Shown here in pieces: positions 50,976-61,545 of a stretch of DNA of 64,000 bases. Position numbers and translations under genes: made by a program. How positions within the stretch are numbered: the stretch's first letter is position 1; the number at the start of each line of letters is the position of its first letter. Origin of the DNA: Tetrahymena elliotti 4EA (Eukaryota > Ciliophora > Oligohymenophorea > Hymenostomatida > Tetrahymenidae); contig JH720340.1 of assembly GCA_000231825.2 (NCBI GenBank), forward strand, positions 621,550 through 685,549. Reading direction: 5' to 3'. Under the pieces are notes generated by a model. The model did not search any database. It was not told the origin of the DNA and worked only from the letters and a program-made list of their open reading frames with translations.

Positions 50976-52285
50976 GTAGAATCTAATTTTATATCTTTCT
51001 GACTTGTCTTTTTATTCTAAATTAACTGTTTCTTCTATTTAATTCTCATCCTTCTAAATCCTTGAAGCAATCATTCAAACGTATTCTTTCTTTTTTGTTA
51101 AACTTTTTTCAATAATTTTACATTAAATCATATTTTAATTAAGTTTCCTCATTTTTAGTGACTATTAATAAAAATGATCTGCTTAGATAGATAGATATTT
51201 TATATTTAGTTTCTTTTTTAATAAAAGTATTAAAAAACTATTTTCAAAAGAAAATAATACATCTTAAATAAATTACTTTTCTCTCCTTATGTCTTTACTT
51301 CATAATTTAATTGTTTTAAAAGGGTTTTCTCATTTTTTCAATTTTTTAAGTAATATGTAACTAATTAAATTCATGTTTTAAATTTTACCTCCTTTAGTTT
51401 GATCTGAAGGACACACACTTTTGTTATATCTTTTATTATTTAAAAGAAAGATTATTTATTTTAAAATTAATATTCAAGCTATTTCAATTATGAAGAAATT
51501 TATAAGAGAAGAAATATCTAAAGAAATGCATGTTTTTTTAGGACTCTTTTCTTCAAAATTTATTTCATCTAATCCTAATTTTTTTGTTTTATAATATGAT
51601 ATTAAAATGATAATTTATCTTTTTAATTTTTAAGATAATTTTCTTTTCTAAGATAAATTTTATTCTTATTACTTATAAAAAATAATATTCTTGTAATATT
51701 ATCTTTATTATTAATAATGTATCTTGTTTTAAAGTGTTAAATAAACATTTTTACAGCACAATTAATAAAAATTTTTTATGAAAATAAATTTTCTGTTTTA
51801 AATGATAAAAATACATTAAAACTATTAAATATTTATCTTTTAACTTGAAAATTTATTAGATTTTTATTAATAATTTGGTTTATACTAATTTATTTATTTC
51901 GGAAAGATCTCTTATAATTAAATTTTTGTTTCTTATGAGTCCTTTATTATTTATTATTCAATTTTTCTAGTTTTTATAATTCTTTTAGTTAATTATATTG
52001 CTTTATATTTTATTTATTATGAAAATATTTGCTTTTTTGTATTAAAAGTAAATGTATTTTTCATTTAAAATTTTTTTTTTGTTAGTTTTTTTACTTGCTT
52101 TTATTAATATTATATTCTGCTATGGGTTTGATTTTTATTAAGATATTATATTAAAAAGAAGCTCATAAAAAATATCTGATAAAAATAAATAAATTTTAGA
52201 ATTCAAAAACTTTATTCAGTAAAGCAAAATAATTTGATAGAAATTATAAAAACATAATCATAAAACACGCAAAAAGTTAAGAAAC
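50976..52285. other. intergenic, T-rich
   Basis: Strongly T-biased on the + strand for over 1 kb. Minus-strand frames show no coding pattern. Nothing recognised. Confidence 0.4.
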
Positions 52286-53443
52286 ATGTAATAAGAACAA
52301 AGTTTTTTTCATCAAAATAGTAAATTCTAGTAAATTAATGCTCGCGTATCAGCAGCAGTTAAGGGTATACCAAATAAAAATAATCATAATGAGATAGTTT
52401 TATTTTTATGGAATGGAAAAAGAGTAATATTAAATGATCAAAATTATCCGCAATCACCTGAGCTAACTTAAGAAAGGAATGTGATAACTGATGCTCTACT
52501 AATTGGTGAAAACAGATATTATGTATTTTCTCAAAGTGATGGTCAACTTTTTATAAATAAAAACAATTCTAATTAACCTAATGATAATATATCTTCATCA
52601 AGTATTATAATCTAGAACTAACAAAAAAATATTTATCAAGCGTTTTGCAAACTTGCATTTTTTTAGTCAAAAAATTAAAGAGGTTCTCTACAAAGTTAAT
52701 GCTATTTGCTTGCAGTTGATTATAATTTTAAGATTTCGGTATTTAAATCTACTTCAATTGAAAATTTTTCATCATCTTAAAGATATATATTTGATGGCTA
52801 ATATATTTATGTTTAATATGATGAAATAAATCAAGTTTTTTTAGCTTTAGATGAAAAATTTCAGTTTTTATGTGTTAGGATAAATCCTTAAAATCAAAGT
52901 TTAGAAATATGTAATATTGCATTAGATCTAAATGATATAGCAAATTTAGGTATTGAGAAACAAGATGATTTTTTAGGTTTTGACTTTTAGTATTAACAAG
53001 GCAAGATCAATATCTACGTTCTAGGAAAAATGATAGGAATATTTTCTGCTAACTTTTAAGACATAGATGAAAGTCAAAATACTGTTCACTCTTAAATTAC
53101 TTTTTTTTTAGATCCTTTTGCTTAGAAATAATGCTAGGGATGTGATAAAAATTATATTTAAATATTTAGTGATAAAAGAAAATTTGAATCTTAGGAGCTT
53201 ACTATCGTTTATGATAAAGTAATTATTAAGTTATACCCTTTAATTGATGAAAAAAAGATAATATTCGATTCTAGAAAAAATAACCTAAATGATCAAAATT
53301 TTAATATAAACAAATATATTTGCTTTTATGGAAGCAACTAAAATGTCTCCTAACATCTATTAATCTTTACTAACTGTTAAAAAATAGATTAGTCTTTTAA
53401 TGAAAATACTCAAAATAAAGTATTTATCTCGTATGAATAATGA
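52286..53443 (+). CDS. hypothetical protein, possible beta-propeller
   Basis: Open from ATG 52286 to TGA 53441-53443 (385 residues). The start MQQEQSFFHQNSK is the only ATG in this frame before the coding pattern begins; the ATG at 52,340 is out of frame. Contains NEIVLFLWNGKRVILND, RYYVFSQSDGQLFINKNN, QCYLLAVDYNFKISVFKS and KINIYVLGKMIGIFSANF, again alternating strands and turns. A C-x2-C pair (KQCQGCDK) lies near residue 275. Same orientation and size class as the two preceding genes; sequence identity with them looks low. Confidence 0.6.
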
Positions 53444-54200
53444 ATTTTCATTAAATATTTAATAGGCTTCTAATTTATTATAAAAAAATAACAATAATAC
53501 TTAAATTAAATTTTTTAATATAAATTCATGTCAACTGTTTATTTTTATAAATTATTCTAAAACACTTTTATCTTCTCTTCTAAATAATATTTAAAGCAAA
53601 TTAAATTTAAATTGCACAAGTAATATTCTTAATCTTATAAAAAAGCATATTTCATCAAAATTTGCTCTCCTAACTTATATATGTTTGTTTGGAAAAATTA
53701 TATCATTATTTAAATTTAAATATGTAGTTTGTCAATAAAAGTATTTTATTAAAAAATATTCTATATTTAATATTTTTTATTAATAAAACAGTCAATCTCA
53801 AACACCAAATTTAAACAAAAACTCAAACATTTGTTACTAGAAGGTATATTGAGGAATGAAATATGACAAAAATATCAAGAAAAATTCAACATCTTTGAAT
53901 AAAATAAAATAATTTGTTCAAACAAATTTTAAATGTTTTTTCCATAAGTTTTTTTAAGATCTCAAAAAAAAGTGAAATACAAAATTAAAAATAATTTAAT
54001 AAAAATAGTGAAAAAATATTCATAAATTTAGACACTTTTAATCAGCTTTTTTAAATTGAAAATTGGAATATGTATCTATATTGTATGATCTAGATCTAAC
54101 AAAAAAAATTATATAAAAATAAAACGAAATAAGAAATAGTTAGTAATTCCACTAAATTATTTTAAATTGTATTTTAAAATTGAAGGCTTTTCAATTGACT
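53444..54200. other. convergent intergenic region
   Basis: Between two convergent 3' ends; AT-rich with no exon-like segment. Confidence 0.4.
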
Positions 54201-55860
54201 TCATCTATTTCCAAAATCCATGAATTGGTTAACCATTTTATTTAAGGATGAGAATCCATGCAAGTTACCTAATTCAATTACATCCTATTTATTTTTGATA
54301 CCATTTTCACTATGAACAATACCTAAGTGATATCTTAACATTTACTTTTGCTTTTTATGCAAGAAGCTAGCTATAACCTTGACAGCTTTCTAGTAAGTGT
54401 CATATTTTTTAGTTTTTTCAGTTTCTTTTTGGACTAAAACTTCCTCAATAGGGTCGTACAAAAAGTTAATTTAATTGTTTAAAATAAGCTTCTTTAAGTA
54501 CTCTAAAGCTATTTCTTAGTTGAAACCCATAATATTGACAACTTTTTAAATGCTAATTTTTTTATAAGGTTAAAGATATTGCTTGACTAACTTGTCATTA
54601 AGGATTTCTGAGAAGTTGAACTTTTTAAAAATGAAATCCTAATTGAATTCTTAGTAGAACAATTTAAGCTTAGAAATCAAATTCTTGTAATCTAAGCTAA
54701 TATAGCATTCTAAGATGTTCAAGCATTCATTGTCTTAAGTTACAAAAAATCTAATACTATCACTTTTCAATAACTCTTAAACTTGAGCTCTAGACAAACG
54801 AGCCAAGGCACTAACAGTAATAAAAACACCTTTATAATAAAATATTTATTTAATTTTTTTTTCATCTTCTTCTAAAAATCATCATTTTTTAATTCAGTTT
54901 TGTTTTATTTAATAAAAGGTTAAATCGTGTTGTGTTGTTCCAATCAATAATTTAATAAATTAATTTACCAATTTCTCTTAAATTAGTGACAAGAAGTAAA
55001 TTTTCATCTTCAACAATACAATCATGTTATAATTCATCCTTAATAATTTAAAGGAAATCGTTCTAAAATCCTTAGTAGAGACATCTGAGAGCTTAAAATA
55101 CTAAAAGAGTTGTGTATTACTCTCTTTTTTTCTTTTCTATAGGAATAGGATCTTTGGGATATACTTATTGGAGTTATTCATATCTTCTTTCTATCATCAT
55201 GGTAGCAAACCATTAGGGGAAGTATTAATAGATATCTCTATTTCATAAAATTAATTTTTAAATTAAGCTTTTTCTTTTGCTCAACTGCTTTTTAAATATG
55301 TATTTTAAATACTAATTTAAAAATATATCTCTATTTAATAAACTTAATAATTAAAATAAATACCCTGCTTCATAATACTTGTAAACTCTTTCATATGATC
55401 TGAATGCTTCAGTAACATCACCTGCCTTAAGGTATAAATTACCTATTATAAATGACATTCAATTTAGATTTTTCATTTTATGCAATTTAGATTTATTAAT
55501 AAATGAAATGTTGATGAAGCTATTACCTAATTCAATGTAAGACAAACCAGTAGAAAGCTTATTTTAAGAGTTTTTATGCATATTAATTTCTTTTTCTAAT
55601 TTATCAGCTTGAGCCTAGAAAGGAGAGAATTGTTAAGCTGCTAAATCCTTGTCAACTCTTAAAGTAGTGATCTTCCAATCAAGAGCTGTGCTCTCAACAA
55701 ATCTATATATGCTGTAAATTTTAAGCTATTAGGCTAAAATCAAAGCAGTTTCGAAGGCCTAATTAATGTGAGGAGGCTTCATCAAAGTAGCTCCCTAGAT
55801 GATCTTAAAGATCTTAGTGATGCCATTGAATCTGTTAGAATATTCAATTAATCCGTCCAT
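54201..55860 (-). CDS. COP9 signalosome subunit 1-like PCI protein
   Basis: Four exons fit in phase: 55527-55860, 55364-55442, 54969-55237 and 54201-54829, giving 436 residues. The N-terminus (YSNRFNGITKIFKIIQGA, then AFETALILAQQLKIYSIYRFVE) matches the layout of CSN1/GPS1 and Rpn7. GNLYLKAGDVTEAFRSYERVYKYYE is the helical-repeat block shared with those proteins (D.YL..GD...A...Y.R...Y). The last exon holds the PCI winged helix: LQPYKKISIQKVVNIMGFNQEIALEYLKKLILNNQI. CSN1 is part of the complex that removes Nedd8 from cullins; Rpn7, in the proteasome lid, is the close alternative. CSN1 is favoured because of the weak conservation and the N-terminal pattern, but this needs a tree. Confidence 0.7.
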
Positions 55861-56469
55861 ATTTCCTTGTGTTATTAAATCTTTGGTACGACTTTAACTT
55901 TTTGCTTTATTGCTTTTGATATTTTATAATTAAATGAATGATAAAATGTTTATTGCAAATTATTATCTTTTTTTATTTCTTCAAGATCTTCTCAAATTAG
56001 TAAATAATTACAATATAGACATATAGTTAGTTAGATAGATATCTATGTATGAATGTGTATTTCCTTTTAATTTATTTTCTTGCTACCTTTCTTTTCTTCA
56101 TCTTAATATCCTTGTCTGATTAATACGATCTTATATATCTTAGAAATTCTTACCTCATTCAATATCAAGGAAAATTTTCATTTTAATAGCATCTCAAAAT
56201 ATACTTTTTGATCAAGTTTCACTCTAATTTAATTGCATCTATTTGTTTATTCATATTTGTCTGATACAAATGAGATCAGATAAAATCAAAGGATATCTTT
56301 CAATTTTCTATGAATTTATCAAATAATTTTATTTCATCAAACCATCCTTCAAAATACCATATAAGTGCTTCAGATTGTTAATTTTTTCTTATTACTCATC
56401 ATTTTTTCTTTAAAATTATATTTTTCATATCCACAAAATTATTTTATACTTTTATGTCATTATTATTCA
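55861..56469. other. divergent region before the tRNA array
   Basis: AT-rich. Probably holds the promoter of the CSN1-like gene at its left edge. No other feature seen. Confidence 0.4.
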
Positions 56470-56543
56470 GCTCGGGTAGCTCAGTTGGTTAGAGCGTGGG
56501 TCTAATAAACCCAAGGTCGAGGGTTCAAGCCCCTCCCGGAGCA
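56470..56543 (+). tRNA. tRNA-Ile (AAU), copy 1, the only + copy
   Basis: Cloverleaf: acceptor GCTCGGG/CCGGAGC, D-stem GCTC/GAGC, anticodon stem TGGGT/ACCCA with loop CTAATAA (anticodon AAT), T-stem GAGGG/CCCTC with TTCAAGC, discriminator A. A T-run follows within 1-2 nt, as expected for Pol III termination. Acceptor pair 5-68 is G-G. Copies 1 and 2 form an inverted pair separated by 48 nt. Confidence 0.93.
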
Positions 56544-56591
56544 TTTTTTTCACTTCATCTTACTAAATTTCATTAAATATTAACAAAAAAC

Positions 56592-56665
56592 TGCTCCGGG
56601 AGGGGCTTGAACCCTCGACCTTGGGTTTATTAGACCCACGCTCTAACCAACTGAGCTACCCGAGC
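56592..56665 (-). tRNA. tRNA-Ile (AAU), copy 2
   Basis: Identical to copy 1 in reverse orientation; followed on its strand by a T-run (56584-56590). Same G5-G68 acceptor mismatch. Confidence 0.93.
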
Positions 56666-56769
56666 TGACTGAAATATTTTATATGTTCCTTAAACTGGTT
56701 TTTTCATTTTTCCCTATTTCTTTCAAAGTAACTGAATGAAACTAAAGTATTTTCTTCAAAAAAAAAAAC

Positions 56770-56843
56770 TGCTCCGGGAGGGGCTTGAACCCTCGACCTT
56801 GGGTTTATTAGACCCACGCTCTAACCAACTGAGCTACCCGAGC
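56770..56843 (-). tRNA. tRNA-Ile (AAU), copy 3
   Basis: Identical in sequence to copy 2, 178 bp away. T-run of about nine after the 3' end on its strand. Confidence 0.93.
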
Positions 56844-56974
56844 TGGATGAAAGGTTATTATAAAATCCAAAAACAATTTGTTCATTTTTTTACTTTTAAA
56901 ATTTTATTGAAAATAATATCCAGAAATTAAGAGACTCTGAAGCTTATGTTCTAAAATAAAAAGCAAAAAATAAT

Positions 56975-57048
56975 TGCTCCGGGAGGGGCTTGAACCCTCG
57001 ACCTTGGGTTTATTAGACCCACGCTCTAACCAACTGAGCTACCCGAGC
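56975..57048 (-). tRNA. tRNA-Ile (AAU), copy 4
   Basis: Identical to the other copies; 5' flank on its strand reads ...TCATGTA directly before the gene. Confidence 0.93.
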
Positions 57049-57178
57049 TACATGAAAGATTAAAATAAATTAACAAAACAGTTTGTTGATTTTGTTAAAT
57101 TTAATTATGAATTAAAAAAAATAAAATTATTAAAAGGGAGAAGTAGTAAGAAAGATATTATTTATTTAAAAAAATGAA

Positions 57179-57252
57179 TGCTCCGGGAGGGGCTTGAACC
57201 CTCGACCTTGGGTTTATTAGACCCACGCTCTAACCAACTGAGCTACCCGAGC
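57179..57252 (-). tRNA. tRNA-Ile (AAU), copy 5
   Basis: Identical to the other copies; 5' flank TTTCATGTA as in copy 4. Confidence 0.93.
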
Positions 57253-57360
57253 TACATGAAATAGTTGCTGTCTTTCAAAAAATACTTCTTTGATTTTAAT
57301 GAATTAAATTAAAGTTAAATGAACCCCAAATTATTTGAACTATTTTAATTCAGTAAAAAA

Positions 57361-57434
57361 TGCTCCGGGAGGGGCTTGAACCCTCGACCTTGGGTTTATT
57401 AGACCCACGCTCTAACCAACTGAGCTACCCGAGC
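57361..57434 (-). tRNA. tRNA-Ile (AAU), copy 6
   Basis: Identical to the other copies; 5' flank TTTCATCTA; T-run of six at the 3' side. Confidence 0.93.
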
Positions 57435-57551
57435 TAGATGAAATTTTAAAATCAAATAAAGAAGCCATCTATTTTTTTTTTAAAGAAGAAAAATTTAATT
57501 TAATTAAAATCTTTATTAAATTACAATAATTTGTATAAAAAGAAAAATAAC

Positions 57552-57625
57552 TGCTCCGGGAGGGGCTTGAACCCTCGACCTTGGGTTTATTAGACCCACG
57601 CTCTAACCAACTGAGCTACCCGAGC
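57552..57625 (-). tRNA. tRNA-Ile (AAU), copy 7
   Basis: Identical to the other copies; 5' flank CCATCTA, a slight variant of the shared motif. Confidence 0.93.
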
Positions 57626-57732
57626 TAGATGGTAGAAATAGTAAAATCTTTTAATAATTTTTAATTTTCTTCTAAAACCTTTTTGAATAATGCAATGATA
57701 AAATGTTGAGATATCATTAATACAAAAATAAC

Positions 57733-57806
57733 TGCTCCGGGAGGGGCTTGAACCCTCGACCTTGGGTTTATTAGACCCACGCTCTAACCAACTGAGCTAC
57801 CCGAGC
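57733..57806 (-). tRNA. tRNA-Ile (AAU), copy 8
   Basis: Identical to the other copies; 5' flank CTCATGTA. Confidence 0.93.
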
Positions 57807-57929
57807 TACATGAGAGGCTAGTATCATAAGAAAAAACTATTCATTAATTTTATGCCATAAAAAAATAAAAAATATTATGAAGGAATTAATTAAACTGTGA
57901 ATTTATCAATGAAATTAAAAAATAAAAAC

Positions 57930-58003
57930 TGCTCCGGGAGGGGCTTGAACCCTCGACCTTGGGTTTATTAGACCCACGCTCTAACCAACTGAGCTACCCG
58001 AGC
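57930..58003 (-). tRNA. tRNA-Ile (AAU), copy 9
   Basis: Identical to the other copies; 5' flank CTTCAGTCA, like copy 2. Confidence 0.93.
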
Positions 58004-58108
58004 TGACTGAAGTTTAAAAGGCCTTTTTTTATGGAATTTTTTTCAATTTAAATTTTAATTAAAAGTTAATGAATAAATGGCACTTTTGCTTAATAAAGAA
58101 AAAACTAC

Positions 58109-58182
58109 TGCTCCGGGAGGGGCTTGAACCCTCGACCTTGGGTTTATTAGACCCACGCTCTAACCAACTGAGCTACCCGAGC
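58109..58182 (-). tRNA. tRNA-Ile (AAU), copy 10
   Basis: Identical to the other copies; last of the array; 5' flank ATCATCTA. Confidence 0.93.
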
Positions 58183-58380
58183 TAGATGATTAGGATAATA
58201 ATAATTTTGAAATGTTTCTTATTTTTTCAAATAAGTTTTTATATTGAAAATGAATTACAAACAAATTAAATTCAAATTACTAATTTATATGTTATTATAC
58301 GGACAGAACTAAATTCAATGATTTTTAAATTTATTTAATTTAGTGTTTAATGAATATTGTCTATTCCTATTTAAAACTTA

Positions 58381-58407
58381 TTTATCAAAAACAATTATTT
58401 TGATAAA
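58381..58407. repeat. perfect 10-bp inverted repeat
   Basis: TTTATCAAAA (58381-58390) and its exact reverse complement (58398-58407) with a 7-nt loop. Confidence 0.7.
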
Positions 58408-58554
58408 TGAAAATAATAGTTATTAAAAGTAAATTTTAAATTAATTGTATTTGAATGAATATTTATTGAGATATATTTTAATCCAAAGTAACAAGAAAAA
58501 TTAGCTAAAAAAATAATTATTCTGGAAGTGATTAAAATATTCCTTTTTAGACTA

Positions 58555-58625
58555 AAAATTTGTTTACAGTTTGTTAACACATATTTAAATCAACTTTAAA
58601 ATTTAGTTGATTGTAAACAAATTTT
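58555..58625. repeat. nested inverted repeat
   Basis: Outer arms of 14 bp (58555-58568 and 58612-58625, AAAATTTGTTTACA and its complement) are perfect. Inside, AATCAACT (58588-58595) pairs perfectly with 58605-58612 around a 9-nt loop; the two right-hand arms meet at 58612. Confidence 0.75.
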
Positions 58626-58790
58626 ATAAAAATCTTTTCTTGATAGATGATTAAATCTTTCATAAAAATATATGTCATAAGGATATTAGGTATTGTATAT
58701 CCATAAATTCTTAAACTAATTGCTGTGAAAAGTAAAAAAAAAAAAATTAATTAAAAATCTAAATTCTATTTTTTATATCTTAAAAATAAA

Positions 58791-60572
58791 ATGAGTGTTC
58801 CACAAATTCAAGACGATCCAAGCATTATTGAGCCTACCTTTTAGGAGCTTAGATAGACTTTCTTAAGTTAGAAGACTAAACCTTTAGCATTCCGTAAGTA
58901 GTAGCTTAGAAACTTGCTAAGAGGTTTAACTGAAATGGAATAGGAATTCCACAAGGCTTTAGAATTAGATTTAAAGTGCTCATCTTTCATTTCTTATATG
59001 ACAAGCTATAAAATTACAGTTGCAGAAATAGAGCATACTTTATAAAATTTAGATTCATGGGTTAAAGCTCGTCCTCTTGATACAACTGTTTTATCTGGAC
59101 CAGCAAAGACTTATCTAAAACCTGAACCTTATGGTGTTGCATTAGTTATGAGTGCATGGAACTATCCATTGTTTACTGCTATTCCACCTTTTGCCTAAGC
59201 TTTAGCTGCTGGTAATTGTGTAGTTCTTAAGCCATCTGAATTAGCTCCTCATACATCAAATTGTATTATGAAATTACTTAACAAGTACATGGATAAAACA
59301 GCTTATAGATGTATTGAAGGATAAGTTTAAGTTTCAATTAATATCACTAAGCTCCCTTGGGGTTTAATCATTTTTACAGGAAGTCCTGAAAAGGTAATTA
59401 TTTTATATATTAACACTTAAAAAGTTTTACATGAGTTGCACTCACAGTTAAGCAAAATTATTAAAATTGATACCCTAATTTATTTGCTAAAATGCTTTTT
59501 TCTTAGATTTTTAAAAGCTTAAAATTGTGTTTGAAATGTAGAATTTTCTTAGTTAATTATTTATGGAATTAAATGATTTTTTCAAAATAATAATTTTTTT
59601 TCTGTTATATTTCAGGGTAAATTAGTTGCAAGAGCTGCTTCAGATAATTTAGTTCCCTGCATTCTTGAATTGGGAGGTAAAAGCCCTACTGTTGTTGATT
59701 AAGATGCCAATCTAGAAAATGCTGCTTTAAGAGTCACTTAAGGTAGATTTTTGAATGCTGGATAAACTTGTGTTGCTTGTGATTACCTTTTCGTCCACAA
59801 AAGTATTAAAGCTGAATTTATCAAAAGACTCAAGGAAAAAATTATCCAATTCTATGGAGAAGATCCTTAAAAATCAAATGATTTTAATAGAATAGTAAAT
59901 TGTTAATCTACTGAGAGACTTGCTGGTATGTTAAATCCAGAAGACCATAAAGGTTAAATAGTAATTGGTGGTAAGTATGACATTTCTGATAGATATATTG
60001 CTCCTACTATTATTGATTAACCATCATTAGACTCTAAAGTTATGAAGGAGGAAATTTTTGGTCCTATTCTACCCATATTAGAATTCACTGATATTAAAAC
60101 AGTAGTTTAGTTTATTAATGAAAGACCTAACCCTCTTGCCTTATATTACTTTGGTTCCAAGAATGCTTAGCTTTTTGAAGAATAAACCAGCTCAGGTTCT
60201 TATGCCATAAATGAAGCCTTATTTTAATTAACTAATCCTAATTTACCTTTTGGTGGTGTTGGAAATAGTGGTTCTGGTAAATATCATGGACAAGCAGGTT
60301 TTGACTCTTGTTCTCATTTAAAACCTGTATTCAATAAACTACCCATAAACTCTTTTCCCTTCTCTGCAAGATATCCTCCATATACAGACTCTAAGCAGAG
60401 CACTTTGAGAGTTTTGTTTTCAACAACCTAATTCAATCAATCAACTGGAATAAAATGGGGTCTTGCTATTGTAGCTTTAGTTGTTTTATCCAAATTTTCT
60501 TTAGACACTTCACTTTAACAAAAAGCAAGAGCTTTACTCAGCTAATTATAAAATAAGTTTTCTAGTTTGTGA
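58791..60572 (+). CDS. ALDH3-type fatty aldehyde dehydrogenase
   Basis: Two exons, 58791-59393 and 59616-60572, joined in phase 0 across a 222-nt intron, give 519 residues. Oxidises long-chain aldehydes with NAD(P)+. Seen: [27 protein letters not shown] with the catalytic Asn, [29 protein letters not shown] (Rossmann turn; family usually has FTGST), [11 protein letters not shown] (general-base Glu), [17 protein letters not shown] (nucleophile Cys), [10 protein letters not shown] and [20 protein letters not shown]. Short N-terminus and lack of a targeting peptide fit class 3. The C-terminal tail carries a hydrophobic segment, [14 protein letters not shown], matching the membrane anchor of ALDH3A2-type enzymes on ER or peroxisome membranes. 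Confidence 0.93.
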
Positions 60573-61545
60573 TGTATATTTTTTATATTTTATATTCATG
60601 TAATGTCATGTAACCAATCATGTTTTTAATTCATAAAAAATGTAAACAATTTGATAATTTTTATTAAAATTTCAAAAATATTCAAATGTTCTAAGTTCTT
60701 ACATTGTACAATAATGGTGTATAAAAACATAAATCATACATTTAAAATCATGTTCCATTATTATTCCAAAAAATTATTCCTTAAATTTAAATTCATTATA
60801 AGTTGCTTTGGTTCTAAAGGGAAACTTCATAAGTAATTAATTTATCAGGTTTTAAGGGTCTATACATAATTCTATTAACTAATTAAAGTATTTTTTAAAT
60901 ATCAAATATTTTTTTAAAAAATAATAATAATTGGGAGTAAATCAAATTCTTCAAGCAAATTAACTCAAACTCTTTAGCTTATTTTAATTTTTCTGAAACT
61001 AAACTAATTAATAGAAATTGAATTCAAGTATCAAAACATCAGTAATCATAAATTTTTAATCTTTTTAAAAGAGGAAAAATGCTCTTAATTTTTAAATCTA
61101 GTGGCAAAAATTAAGATAATCTGATGAATGAGTAAAAAATGAAATTTTGGATAAGAATTAGATTTGATTAAGCTTATAAATAGAAATAAGTGTGTTAGGA
61201 AACAAACAAAATGAGCATTTATACAAATAAATAAAATTCTTAATTTGTTACAGAATTTTTTATAAAATGAAATTATTAATATAAAATATAAGAGGAAGCT
61301 TCAAATTATCTTAAGAAGCAACTTGAAAAAATAATTTATTTGGTAATAATTTATTTAGATATTAATTATCTTCAATTTTCATCATTGAGTGCTATTTTTG
61401 TTAAAAATTAGGATGAATATATACTCGTTATAAGCTAAATAAAATTTATTACAGTGGTAATTATCATGAGACAAATTTTATCTGAATTTTTTTCCTGGAG
61501 AAAATAGTATTGAAAAGATGATAACAGCACTATTATTTGCTAAGA
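60573..61545. other. convergent intergenic region
   Basis: Between the 3' ends of the genes at 60572 (+) and 61546 (-). AT-rich; the one ORF of note (near 60,650) has no coding character. Confidence 0.4.

Larger units (their letters stand above)
58183..58790. other. intergenic with two perfect inverted repeats
   Basis: Between the tRNA array and the aldehyde dehydrogenase start. Holds the hairpins listed separately at 58381-58407 and 58555-58625; the rest is AT-rich and featureless. Confidence 0.5.

Noticed and set aside
56736..56930. Plus-strand ORF containing REGLEPSTLGLLDPRSNQLSYPS
   Set aside because: This is the translation of a tRNA gene (copy 3) read on the wrong strand, a well-known false protein.
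60651..60836. Plus-strand ORF of 61 codons rich in Ile, Lys and Phe
   Set aside because: Composition is that of random AT-rich DNA, with no splice context and no motif.
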